Below the pieces are notes generated by a model. It ran no database searches. It saw nothing but the letters and a program-made list of their open reading frames with translations, and was not told the origin of the DNA. Shown piece after piece: positions 44,141-52,974 of a DNA stretch of 64,000 nucleotides. Positions within the stretch are counted from its first letter, which is position 1; every line of letters begins with the position of its first letter. Position numbers and translations under genes: made by a program. This stretch comes from Bacteroidales bacterium. Lineage in GTDB: Bacteria > Bacteroidota > Bacteroidia > Bacteroidales > UBA12077. The stretch is taken from assembly GCA_003446015.1 (NCBI GenBank), contig DMBU01000044.1, positions 35,336-99,335 on the forward strand, given 5' to 3'.

Positions 44141-44998
44141 TTAAATTCGTCTGAATATAGTTGGTTTTAGCTGATCTAGAGGAACATTCATTCCAATAAT
44201 TGATTCTGAATGACCAATAAATAAATACCCCCCTCTTTTAAGTTTGTAGCATAATTTATTAATTACTTGTTCTTGAGTTTCTCTATTAAAATAAATTAGA
44301 ACATTTCGACAAAATATTACATCAAATTGATCAGGCAGGTTATACGTATCACTCATAAAATTTAATCGATTATAACTAATTTTATTTCTTAGATCCTTAA
44401 TAACTCTAACTGTTTTTTTACTTCTATCTTTACTCTTTAAAAAATATTTCCGTTTTAATTCAATAGGAATATTCGCGACTTTTTCTTCTTTATACACTGC
44501 CATTGCAGCGTTTTGTAATATTACAGAAGAAATATCTGTTCCAATAATTGAGAAATCAAATTTTGGATTATTATTTTTAAACTCGTTAAGTGTAATAGCA
44601 ATCGTATAAGGTTCTTCTCCACTTGAACAACCGGCACTCCATACTTTTAAATGATAATTGAGCTTGTTATTACCTATAAAATCAGGTAATACATCAGAAT
44701 TTAAGAAATCGAAATGAACGGGTTCTCTATAAAAATCTGTTTTATTCGTGCTTACAACATCAATCATATGAATAATTTCATTTTTTTGTCCGTCAGGACT
44801 AAAAACATAGTTAGTATATTCTTTAAATGTTGTTATTGATAATTCTCGTAATCTTTTTTGTAATCGGCTTTGAAGCATTATTTTCTTTACAGGAGGCATT
44901 TTTATACCCGACTGTTTATATACAAAATCACTCAAACGATTAAAATCTTCGTCTGACATTTTTGCACTGAAAATCTTATTTAATGTTGAATCAACCAT
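44141..44998 (-). CDS. cheR: Chemotaxis protein methyltransferase CheR
   Basis: S-adenosylmethionine-dependent methyltransferase of chemoreceptor glutamates, 285 residues. The N-terminal helical domain (10-90) is followed by the catalytic domain with TDFYREPVHFDFL, the SAM-binding motif VWSAGCSSGEEPYTIAI, GTDIS, and DVIFCRNVLIYF. The C-terminus ends shortly after GHSESI, without TPR repeats. It starts the distal part of the operon, after a hairpin at 45022-45038 that may lower its transcription relative to the receptor. Confidence 0.95.
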   Translation of the reverse strand: MVDSTLNKIFSAKMSDEDFNRLSDFVYKQSGIKMPPVKKIMLQSRLQKRLRELSITTFKEYTNYVFSPDGQKNEIIHMIDVVSTNKTDFYREPVHFDFLNSDVLPDFIGNNKLNYHLKVWSAGCSSGEEPYTIAITLNEFKNNNPKFDFSIIGTDISSVILQNAAMAVYKEEKVANIPIELKRKYFLKSKDRSKKTVRVIKDLRNKISYNRLNFMSDTYNLPDQFDVIFCRNVLIYFNRETQEQVINKLCYKLKRGGYLFIGHSESIIGMNVPLDQLKPTIFRRI

Positions 44999-45021
44999 AA
45001 GATGTATTTTGTTTTAAAAGA

Positions 45022-45038
45022 GAGGGGAATTTCCCCTC
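45022..45038 (-). terminator. Hairpin between the MCP and cheR genes
   Basis: A perfect 8-bp stem GAGGGGAA/TTCCCCTC with a one-base centre (loop would open to 3-5 bases), followed on the minus strand by TCTTTT. It lies in the 133-bp MCP-cheR gap and probably acts as a leaky terminator or mRNA stabiliser inside the operon. Confidence 0.55.
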
Positions 45039-45131
45039 CCCAATTCAAAAGAACTCTAAGTATGAACCCTAACCTAAATATCTATGATTATCTTTTGAAT
45101 TTAACTCATGCTATTTTTAAGATTTTATTAA

Positions 45132-47183
45132 TTAAAACTTCTCATACTCATCATCTAGATTTTTATTATCGAACATTTTCAAGTCAAACCCTCCTTTATT
45201 TTTTAATCCTGTACTTCTATGTTCAGATATAGGCTGATTTTTTCTTTCTGTTTTTTTCTCCTCAGTTTTAACTTGGTTTTTCTTTAAATTCTTGTTTGAT
45301 TGTTTATTCCCTGTAGAAAAATATGCTATGTTTTCTTTTAATTGCTGAGCCTGACTGGCTAATTCTTCAGAACTAGTTGCTAATTCTTCAGATGCGGCAG
45401 CATTTTGCTGAGTTACCTGATTTAATTGCTGAATAGCATTATTTACCTGGTCGGCACCTGAATTTTGCTCTAAACTAGCTGCAGATATCTCCTGAACAAG
45501 TTTAGCTGTTTTTCCTATTTCAGGAATAATTTTACTCATTAAACCTCCTGCTTCTTCAGTAACTTTCAAACTATGTGTAGACAAACTAACGATTTCATCA
45601 GCAGCCACTTTACTTCGTTCAGCAAGTTTCCTGACTTCAGCTGCAACAACTGCAAATCCACGACCATGTTCACCAGCACGTGCAGCTTCTACAGCCGCAT
45701 TCAAGGCTAATATATTTGTCTGAAATGCAATATCATTAACTACTGATATTTTTTCGGCAATTTGTCTTATAGAGCTCAAACTTTCCTGGGCCGCGCTTGC
45801 AACTTGTTCCATTCCACTGGATGCCTCAATCGATATTTTTTCAGTTTGTTGCGCATTATCTGTGTTTTGCTGAATATTAGAAACCATCTCTTCCATTGAT
45901 GAAGAAACTTCTTCTGTAGAAGATGCTTGTTCACTTGCACCCTGAGATAATTGTTGTGAGCCGGAACTAACCTGCTGACTAGCAGACGCAATGTTATCAG
46001 CACTCATATCAACACTTTCTACTATATCGCGTAATTGGATCACCATTCGATTTAGAGCCTGAGCTAATTTGCCAACTTCGTCTTCCTGATCTAAATCAAT
46101 AGTAGCAGTTAAATCACCATCGGCAACTTTACCTGCAAAATCAACACCTTTATTTAAAGCTATTGTTATGTTTCGAGAAACTAAGCTTATAATTAAAATA
46201 AATACTGCAACTGCAATTAATATTCCCATCAAAACTGAAAAACGTAAATCTTTTAAATACTTAAATAGAATATCTTCATAAAACGAAACTGCTACATAAG
46301 AATCAATTTGTGGTATATATCTGAAATATTGAAATTTCCATTTCCCTTCTACTGTTTCAGGCCATTGATATCTCGATTTTCCTTTACCAGATGTATTTTC
46401 GTTCATTTGTTTAAAGAAAGTAAATTCACTTGCATTTTCGCCTTCATTTGTAGGATGAATAATAAATGTACCATCCTTTGCCACAAGGAATGGATATCCT
46501 GTTTCAAAATAAATTTTATTATCAAAAATTGTTTTTAAACTTTTCATATCTTTTTCTGGCATTCCAATTCCTATCATCCCAACAATTTGTCCATTGTAAA
46601 AAATTGGTTCATATGATGTTAGCATCCATACACCAATTACAAGAGCTCTTCCATTGAATACTTGTCCTGTTTCAATTTTTTGTACAACTTCAGAATTCGA
46701 TGGAAGAATTGTCCCAATGGTTCTTCCTCCCATTTCATTTTTAATTGAAGTAGCTATTCTGATATATCCACCTGGTACCTTCTGAAAAATAGATGCTTGA
46801 GCCCCAGTAAGTTCTTCTACTTTATCAACAAGACCTTTACTTAATTGTACAACCTCATTGCCAATCTTCCATGTTGAAACATTTTGAGCTCCAGTAATAT
46901 TTGTAATTTTAGCATTGTCAATTGTGAAATCACCTGTTGTTTTAAAAAGATGCGAAGCAACTTGAAGTGCAGAATTCACTTTATTTTGATTTTCCCGAAT
47001 TTGAACTTCAATAATACTTACCATATCATCAAGTTGTTCGAACATTCTTAAATCTGCATCATCTATTATTCTCTGTTTACTAGATGTATATGTGTATATA
47101 CCTATTCCAGAAACAATTACGATAATAACAAAACTTAATATTAAATTAAGTCTCAATCCAATTTTTAAGTTGTTAAGTTTCAT
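45132..47183 (-). CDS. Methyl-accepting chemotaxis protein with periplasmic Cache domain
   Basis: Chemoreceptor of 683 residues. TM1 is near 13-33, a periplasmic Cache-type sensor (Cache3/Cache2-like: VSTWKIGNEVVQLSKGLVDKVEELTGAQASIFQK, GQIVGMIGIGMPE) spans 35-305, TM2 is near 312-335, HAMP follows (340-395), and the signalling helices contain the canonical hairpin tip EKISVVNDIAFQTNILALNAAVEAARAGEHGRGFAVVA. Alanine- and glutamate-rich methylation stretches flank it. The tail of about 60 residues is charged and lacks a clear CheR-binding pentapeptide (ends DDEYEKF). The only receptor in this operon; ligand unknown. Cache type suggests a small organic acid or similar. Confidence 0.93.
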   Translation of the reverse strand: MKLNNLKIGLRLNLILSFVIIVIVSGIGIYTYTSSKQRIIDDADLRMFEQLDDMVSIIEVQIRENQNKVNSALQVASHLFKTTGDFTIDNAKITNITGAQNVSTWKIGNEVVQLSKGLVDKVEELTGAQASIFQKVPGGYIRIATSIKNEMGGRTIGTILPSNSEVVQKIETGQVFNGRALVIGVWMLTSYEPIFYNGQIVGMIGIGMPEKDMKSLKTIFDNKIYFETGYPFLVAKDGTFIIHPTNEGENASEFTFFKQMNENTSGKGKSRYQWPETVEGKWKFQYFRYIPQIDSYVAVSFYEDILFKYLKDLRFSVLMGILIAVAVFILIISLVSRNITIALNKGVDFAGKVADGDLTATIDLDQEDEVGKLAQALNRMVIQLRDIVESVDMSADNIASASQQVSSGSQQLSQGASEQASSTEEVSSSMEEMVSNIQQNTDNAQQTEKISIEASSGMEQVASAAQESLSSIRQIAEKISVVNDIAFQTNILALNAAVEAARAGEHGRGFAVVAAEVRKLAERSKVAADEIVSLSTHSLKVTEEAGGLMSKIIPEIGKTAKLVQEISAASLEQNSGADQVNNAIQQLNQVTQQNAAASEELATSSEELASQAQQLKENIAYFSTGNKQSNKNLKKNQVKTEEKKTERKNQPISEHRSTGLKNKGGFDLKMFDNKNLDDEYEKF

Positions 47184-47243
47184 AAGCTTTTATTTATTTG
47201 TTTGTTATTTTTTATTTATTAGTTTGTTGTTGTTCAATTCGGT

Positions 47244-47780
47244 TTATTTATTTGTTGTTTTTTTTGGTTCCTTTAATTCAACTTTTTCTTCACTTTCATT
47301 CGTTTTTTCTTTAAGTGATATAATTTCATCACTAGAGAAAACTTTCTCCATGTCCAATAACATTATAAATTTGTCGTCGACTTTTACCATTCCATTAATA
47401 AACTCGGATTTGTATTTACTACCAATGCTAGGTGGTGGTTTAATCTCTGAATCTTCAATTTCAAGCACTGCCTTAACAGAATCAACTAATGCACCTACCT
47501 GAATATTTTCACCCTCCATCTCAACTTCCATAACCACAATACAGGTGTTTGTTGTATATTCTGTTGGTGTCATTCCAAATTTTATTCTTGTATCGACTAC
47601 TGGCAATACTGTTCCTCTTAAATTAATAACTCCTTTCATATAATCAGGAGCTTTAGGCACTTCGGTAATTTTTGTCATCTCAAGTATATTAAGCACCTTA
47701 CCCACGTTAGCTGCAAATACCTCTTCACCAAGACTAAATGATAAATAGGAATTAAGTACTGTAATTGTTTCTTTTGCCAT
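47244..47780 (-). CDS. cheW: Chemotaxis coupling protein CheW
   Basis: Links receptors to CheA. The start at 47780 (MAKETITVLNSYLSF) is preferred because a clear GGAGG site lies 8-9 bases upstream; the longer frame from 47795 would begin inside that site. The CheW domain (8-150) has FSLGEEVFAANVGKVLNILEM, VINLRGTVLPVVDTR and GALVDSVKAVLEI. A charged tail of about 25 residues (EKTNESEEKVELKEPKK) extends beyond the domain. It lies between cheA and the receptor. A visible Shine-Dalgarno site is uncommon in this phylum and may reflect high expression. Confidence 0.93.
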   Translation of the reverse strand: MAKETITVLNSYLSFSLGEEVFAANVGKVLNILEMTKITEVPKAPDYMKGVINLRGTVLPVVDTRIKFGMTPTEYTTNTCIVVMEVEMEGENIQVGALVDSVKAVLEIEDSEIKPPPSIGSKYKSEFINGMVKVDDKFIMLLDMEKVFSSDEIISLKEKTNESEEKVELKEPKKTTNK

Positions 47781-47805
47781 AATTAAATCCTCCAATTATT
47801 TATTT

Positions 47806-49851
47806 TTATAAATTTATTTTAACCTGTGAAAATTGACTAATAATCTTATTTGTATCAAGCACTAATGCAACGGTTCCATCACCTAAGATTGTAGCTCCTG
47901 AAATTATTTCCTGCTTTTTGTACATTTTTCCAAGTGACTTTAAAACAGCCTGATATTCACCAATTACTTCGTCGACTACCAATCCAATTTGTTGATCTTC
48001 GTAGCTAACAATAATTACTTGTTCTATAGCTTGATTACCTTCGCTTAAATCGAACTCCTCTCTTAAATAATAAAATGGGAATTGCTTACCATCAAGAATA
48101 ATTAGATTATTATATTTATTGATAACATTTGAATGATCGGTAGCATAAATTTTATTTACTGCAGATAATGGCATTAAATAATGATTATGAGCAATTTTCA
48201 CTAACAAACCATCAATAATTGATAATGTTAATGGTAGTTTTATTGTTAACGTAGTACCCACATTAAGCTCAGAATCAAGTTCAACTTCTCCCCGAATTTC
48301 AGCCAATTTACGCTTAACTACGTCCATACCCACACCTCTACCCGATACACCAGTTACATTTTCGACAGTCGAAAATCCGGGTAAGAACACAAGATCTAAG
48401 GTTTCTTTTTTGCTTAAAATCGTATCTTTATTAATTATTTCTTTTTGTATCGCTTTTGCTCTTATTTTTTCGAGGTTCATCCCTGCACCATCATCATGAA
48501 TTTGAATGTGAACATTAGCGCCGGAATAGAATGCCTTTAAAAGAATTTTTCCCTGTTCTGGCTTATTCAATTTTTTTCTGTTTTCTGCCGATTCAATTCC
48601 ATGGTCTATGCAGTTTCTTAATATATGTAATAAAGGATCAGTCAGAGATTCAATAATTGTCTTGTCTAGCTCTGTTTCAGCTCCTTCGGCTGTAAATACA
48701 ACACTTTTGTTTAGTTCTTTTGATAAATCGCGAACTAAACGTTGGAATCGGGTAAGCATCGTTTCAATAGGAACAAGCACTATATCGAAAGCATTATCTC
48801 TGAGTTGGCGAGATAATTTCTGAACATTTTCAGCAATAGCTGCCAAATCTGGCTGACCGGATTGTTCTGCATACAGGCTTAATCTTGCTTGGGTCGTAAC
48901 TAATTCACTAACAAGATTCATTAACTGATCTAACTTATTAGAAGAAACCCGTATACTTGAAATTACATTTTCTTTAACAGAAGGTAACGACCCTGATTTT
49001 GAAACAATTTTTTCAATCTTTTCAGAGCTATCTGTTTTTTCCGAATACTTTTTTACTATTTTTTGAATCTCTATAACTCCAACATCTTTCCTCTCTTCTG
49101 CCAGTTTTGATATTTCTTCTATAATTTTTTTATTTAAGGTGATATCGTAATCAACAATCTCAATAATTTCAAGCTCGCACTGATCTTCAATAAATATAAA
49201 AACATCAGAGATCGAATTAACATTCTCTTCAGTTGCTAAAAGTATTTCCCAATATGTGTAGCATTTTGTAACATCTATTTTCTCTATTTCCGGTATTTTG
49301 TTAAAATGAGCAAAAACTTTACAATCACCCAGAGAATTCAATTCGTCGAGTAAAAACAATGGGTTTGTACCATCATTAAATACATCCTGGTTTGGTTCAA
49401 AATAAATGTAGTATGATTTTATTTTATTAGAATCTTTTTGATCAAATAGATCAGTCCTTCCATCTTCTTCAGTTTCACTATCGAGTAGTTTGGTTATCTG
49501 TAGCGATAAATTAACATGCTTTGCCTTAATTTCAGGATTATCAAAATCTTCGTCTGTTAATAATACTTTCATATGATCAACAGAAGCTAATGTTATATCT
49601 AAAAGCTTTCTCGTTATTTTCAGTTTCCCTTCCCGTACCAGATGATATAAATTTTCTAGATTATGAGTAAACTCACTAAGTTGACTAAATCCGAACATTG
49701 CACCACCGCCTTTTAAGGAATGCATTGCTCTGAAAATTCTTTCAACAAGCTCCTTATTTTCAGTTTCGTTTTCAATAAGCAATAGGGCGTCTTCCAGATC
49801 ATTTATATTGTCGGTGGCTTCTTCTTTAAATTTATTTCTGAATTTGTCCAT
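47806..49851 (-). CDS. cheA: Chemotaxis histidine kinase CheA
   Basis: Central kinase of 681 residues. P1 (1-105) has the phosphorylated His44 in RAMHSLKGGGAMFGF. A CheY-binding-type P2 region (about 140-250) is followed by P3 dimerisation (IRVSSNKLDQLMNLVSELV), P4 HATPase (HILRNCIDHGIE, DDGAGMN, GRGVGMDVV) and a P5 CheW-like domain (530-680). All catalytic residues are visible. Its start shares one base with the cheY stop (coupling). It should phosphorylate CheY and CheB and possibly the other receivers at 52394 and 53665. Confidence 0.95.
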   Translation of the reverse strand: MDKFRNKFKEEATDNINDLEDALLLIENETENKELVERIFRAMHSLKGGGAMFGFSQLSEFTHNLENLYHLVREGKLKITRKLLDITLASVDHMKVLLTDEDFDNPEIKAKHVNLSLQITKLLDSETEEDGRTDLFDQKDSNKIKSYYIYFEPNQDVFNDGTNPLFLLDELNSLGDCKVFAHFNKIPEIEKIDVTKCYTYWEILLATEENVNSISDVFIFIEDQCELEIIEIVDYDITLNKKIIEEISKLAEERKDVGVIEIQKIVKKYSEKTDSSEKIEKIVSKSGSLPSVKENVISSIRVSSNKLDQLMNLVSELVTTQARLSLYAEQSGQPDLAAIAENVQKLSRQLRDNAFDIVLVPIETMLTRFQRLVRDLSKELNKSVVFTAEGAETELDKTIIESLTDPLLHILRNCIDHGIESAENRKKLNKPEQGKILLKAFYSGANVHIQIHDDGAGMNLEKIRAKAIQKEIINKDTILSKKETLDLVFLPGFSTVENVTGVSGRGVGMDVVKRKLAEIRGEVELDSELNVGTTLTIKLPLTLSIIDGLLVKIAHNHYLMPLSAVNKIYATDHSNVINKYNNLIILDGKQFPFYYLREEFDLSEGNQAIEQVIIVSYEDQQIGLVVDEVIGEYQAVLKSLGKMYKKQEIISGATILGDGTVALVLDTNKIISQFSQVKINL

Positions 49852-50216
49852 TATCTTAATACTTTTTTAAGTGCATCGATTAATTTTGCAGGTACAAAGG
49901 GTTTAATAATCCAACCAGTGGCTCCGGCATCTTTTGCCTCCATTTTTTTGGCAGACTGCGATTCTGTTGTTAAGAACAGTATTGGAGTTCGTTTGTAAAA
50001 ATCAGTTTTTCGAACTTCTTTAATAAATTCTATCCCATCCATTACAGGCATGTGAAGGTCAGTAATTATTAGATCAATGGTATTTCCATCGAGAAACTTT
50101 AATGCATCTTTCCCATCAATACCAACAAGTACATTATAGCCTTCATTTTCGAGAGTGAAGCTTACAACTTCCCGAATACTTTCAGAATCGTCGACAATCA
50201 AAATATTTTTGCTCAT
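49851..50216 (-). CDS. cheY: CheY-type response regulator
   Basis: Single receiver domain of 121 residues: IVDDSES (acidic pocket), phosphoacceptor Asp in LIITDLHMPVMDG, Thr in LTTES and Lys in WIIKPF. No output domain. Being coupled to cheA, it is the main candidate for the motility signal. It differs from flagellar CheY proteins mainly in that no FliM was seen nearby, so the receiving machine (gliding, twitching or other) is unknown. Confidence 0.92.
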   Translation of the reverse strand: MSKNILIVDDSESIREVVSFTLENEGYNVLVGIDGKDALKFLDGNTIDLIITDLHMPVMDGIEFIKEVRKTDFYKRTPILFLTTESQSAKKMEAKDAGATGWIIKPFVPAKLIDALKKVLR

Positions 50217-50237
50217 AATTTTAAGATTTTCATTCTA

Positions 50238-50561
50238 TTATATTAATACTTTACTTAAATCAGAATTAGTAAATAATGTTTTAATGTCGTCGGACAGATT
50301 AACATTAAATGATATTTTTTTATTAAGCGTATCTGCTGTTATTTTAACTGAATATAATAATTGAACAAAAGAAAGATCCATGTTTTTTACATCCTTTATA
50401 TCGAATATAATTTGTTCATAATCCTTAACAGCATCGAATATTTTATCTTTAACGCTTTCAATAGAATAGATAGTCAATTCATTTCTCAGTGTAATATTTA
50501 TTTTCTTTTCCCCTTTAATTTTAGAAGGAACCAGAAGGATATTTTCATTTTTTATTTTCAT
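50238..50561 (-). CDS. STAS-domain protein in the chemotaxis operon
   Basis: Protein of 107 residues with the STAS fold of anti-sigma factor antagonists: TLRNELTIYSIESVKDKIFDAVKDYEQIIFDIKDVKNMDLSFVQLLYSVKITAD. The usual D-S-S/T-G signature is NMDLSFVQLL here: Asp-Leu-Ser-Phe, so a Ser that could be phosphorylated is still present, but the Gly is missing. No kinase or PP2C phosphatase of the RsbU/RsbW type is near. It lies between cheY (21 bp) and the 601-residue coiled-coil gene (19 bp). MEKHLA-like STAS proteins also occur in other chemotaxis-like operons. Function here is unknown. Confidence 0.8.
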   Translation of the reverse strand: MKIKNENILLVPSKIKGEKKINITLRNELTIYSIESVKDKIFDAVKDYEQIIFDIKDVKNMDLSFVQLLYSVKITADTLNKKISFNVNLSDDIKTLFTNSDLSKVLI

Positions 50562-50580
50562 AATAATAGTATTTATATTT

Positions 50581-52386
50581 TCAGAAAAATTCTATTTCGC
50601 CATCTTCATCATTATCAATATCAATGTTTACCTCAGCACCCTTTGAAACCTGATCATGGATTTTATGTTCGGTTTCCATGGTATAATACTCTTTAAGTTT
50701 AACCAGATTCTCCTCAATAGAGCTAAGGGATTCTTCACTCTTAATCTTTAAATTAAAATTTATAGTATTTAATTCAGAAATTATTTCTTCAATAATATTC
50801 TCAAAAAAGTCATAATATTTTATTGCAGAAATTGACTTCTTTATATTTGTTAGCGCTTCTTTACTAATTTCATGATTCTCTTTAAGCTTAACTTCTGCGT
50901 TTTTTCTAAAACTATATAGCTGAGAAACAATCTTCTTAATTTCATCAAAATTGTCATTGAAATCTAATTTCGAGTATTCAGATGTAAAATTCTGAATCCT
51001 TTTTATAATTGGATTTAGTTTATCTGTTATTTCATCTAAACTTGCAGCATTTATAACTATTTCAGAATGTAAATCTTTTACTTGATTCATTGAATTAATT
51101 AGTTTAACATCTGCAAGTGCTTGTTCGTTAATATTATTAAAATACAAGTTCAAGTTTTGGTTTAACTCGGAAGTTAGCTTTTTAAACACCGTAAAAAAAT
51201 CTCCAGATTGTTCTAATTGCTGTTCAATTAAAGTAAGTTCACTTTTTAAAGTTTTATTTTGTTCCGACTTGCTTTTAAAATTATTTTCTGTAATAACTAT
51301 CTGTTCAATAATCTCATTAAACAATTGTACTTCATCATCTTTTTCTTCTGAATTAATATTTCCGCACATTTCGGAGATAACTTGCATATTATCGCCAACC
51401 TGCATAAAATTATTTACAATAATCTCTAATGCCGACTGGTATTCTTTATTGGCTTGAATTAGCTGAGCGGCCTGTAAACCAGCAATATCTCTAATCCGAA
51501 GAAAGAACTTTGCTTTATCATTTATATGTTTTTCGTCATCAGAAGCATTTTCAAATTTGTTAAGCTCAACAATTAAATCTGTGTGAGTTTTTTGGATATG
51601 CTCCATTTTTTGTTTAATAATATCCTGATACTGAAGCTTTTTTATAATATCACTAATACTATCTGCTGATTTTTCTGTTTTTCTTCTGATTTGTGGAATG
51701 CAATCTTTATTCTCAATGTATTTTTTTTCTATTCTATTAATTCTTGATTTAACATTAGATAATAACACTTCAATTTTAATAACATTCTGATTTTTTACCT
51801 GCAAGAAGTTTGAATGCGTTATTTTTGCTGTTTTTCTAAGATGATTCAGGCTTTTTGAAATTCTTTCAGATACTAATTTTAATTCATTTATTTTTTCTTC
51901 AACTAATTTAAACTGTTCAGTACTATCTGATGAATTATTGCTTATAGATAAGGTTAGATTTAAATTTGCCATCAGGTATTTTAAACTCATTAAATTTTGA
52001 TTAAAATTTTTAATGGGGAAAAAGACAAATCTTAATTTATTCGATAACTCCTCTAAAAACTCCATGGTTAAAGAAATCTTTTGATCAAAAATATCGGTTT
52101 GAGTTTTTAGTTGGTCGTAGAATAAGTGAATCTTACTATATAGCTCTTTATTTCTATTTGTATTAAAAAAATCAAAGATGATATCAACATTTTCTGAAAT
52201 TATTTTAGAATGCTTAAACAAACTTTTAAAATCACTATTCAATCTAAGAAAATCATCTGCAGAACATTCGTGAAGCGACATTAGTTTATTGTCAATTTGA
52301 CTAAATGCATTTGAAATATCATTAATCGAATAGGTCTCAAGTAAAACCTTAATTTTTATCTTATCATTTAATGAATTATCTGACAT
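50581..52386 (-). CDS. Large coiled-coil protein with CheZ-like D-x3-Q motif
   Basis: Soluble, almost all-helical protein of 601 residues without a family I can name. The segment LQYQDIIKQKMEHIQKTH (251-268) resembles the CheZ active-site helix (FQDLTGQ-type, D-x3-Q): Asp255 and Gln259 fit the catalytic pair. A similar but poorer motif, IKYYDFFENIIEEI, occurs near 530-545. The C-terminus is very acidic and ends in aromatic residues (NDEDGEIEFF), like CheY-docking tails of CheZ. It is coded at the head of the che operon beside the STAS gene, 7 bp after a receiver gene. A phosphatase or scaffold for one of the CheY-like proteins is a plausible role (inference). It is almost three times longer than CheZ. 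Confidence 0.7.
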   Translation of the reverse strand: MSDNSLNDKIKIKVLLETYSINDISNAFSQIDNKLMSLHECSADDFLRLNSDFKSLFKHSKIISENVDIIFDFFNTNRNKELYSKIHLFYDQLKTQTDIFDQKISLTMEFLEELSNKLRFVFFPIKNFNQNLMSLKYLMANLNLTLSISNNSSDSTEQFKLVEEKINELKLVSERISKSLNHLRKTAKITHSNFLQVKNQNVIKIEVLLSNVKSRINRIEKKYIENKDCIPQIRRKTEKSADSISDIIKKLQYQDIIKQKMEHIQKTHTDLIVELNKFENASDDEKHINDKAKFFLRIRDIAGLQAAQLIQANKEYQSALEIIVNNFMQVGDNMQVISEMCGNINSEEKDDEVQLFNEIIEQIVITENNFKSKSEQNKTLKSELTLIEQQLEQSGDFFTVFKKLTSELNQNLNLYFNNINEQALADVKLINSMNQVKDLHSEIVINAASLDEITDKLNPIIKRIQNFTSEYSKLDFNDNFDEIKKIVSQLYSFRKNAEVKLKENHEISKEALTNIKKSISAIKYYDFFENIIEEIISELNTINFNLKIKSEESLSSIEENLVKLKEYYTMETEHKIHDQVSKGAEVNIDIDNDEDGEIEFF

Positions 52387-52393
52387 TGATGGC

Positions 52394-52771
52394 TTATTTT
52401 GAATTTAACAAATTAGTTACCTTTGAAAGAAACTCTGTTATATCAATAGGTTTTTCAATGATATCCTGAGCTCCTAAACTTTTTGCTAAGATCTTGTTCT
52501 CCTGATTAGCAAATGCTGTAACAATAATAACCGGTATGGTTTTGTATAGTCCATTTGATTTTAATCTTTTTAATAAATCAAAACCATTCTCATTAGGCAT
52601 TAATAAATCCAAAAGAATAAGATCCGGAATATTATTGGTAAGCGCCAAAAGCGCCTCTTTTGCACTATATGTTTTTATAACATTATTACCACTATCTTCT
52701 AAAATAGCCTCCAGTAAAACCAAATTAGTTTCTGAATCGTCAACAATTAAAATATTATTTTTCTCTTTCAT
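52394..52771 (-). CDS. Stand-alone response regulator receiver
   Basis: Receiver domain of 125 residues from ATG 52771 (MKEKNNILIVDDSETN); a longer frame adds 23 residues unlike a receiver. Acidic pocket IVDDSE, phosphoacceptor Asp in LILLDLLMPNENG, Thr in IVTAF, Lys in IIEKPID. The ENG rather than MDG after the Pro hints at a different output surface from CheY. First gene of the che operon, 7 bp before the coiled-coil gene; 200 bp separate it from the divergent Crp-like gene. Confidence 0.88.
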   Translation of the reverse strand: MKEKNNILIVDDSETNLVLLEAILEDSGNNVIKTYSAKEALLALTNNIPDLILLDLLMPNENGFDLLKRLKSNGLYKTIPVIIVTAFANQENKILAKSLGAQDIIEKPIDITEFLSKVTNLLNSK

Positions 52772-52974
52772 AGTATTTGATTTATAAACAATTATTGATA
52801 TTTGTATTTGAATATAATAATCGATAGTGTAAAAATACAACCCTTAAGGTTCAATAATCAAATAAACTATGGTGATGTTAGTTACTGAAATTAGATGATA
52901 TAAATCACCAAAAACTTTTTTAAGCGAGTGTTTTTATAAAAGATTTTAATATATTTACGAAAATACCCTTCTAT

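Noticed and set aside
47092..47502. Plus-strand open frame of 136 codons rich in Phe, Leu and Ser.
   Set aside because: It runs antisense to the MCP 5' end and cheW and its composition is that expected from the opposite strand.
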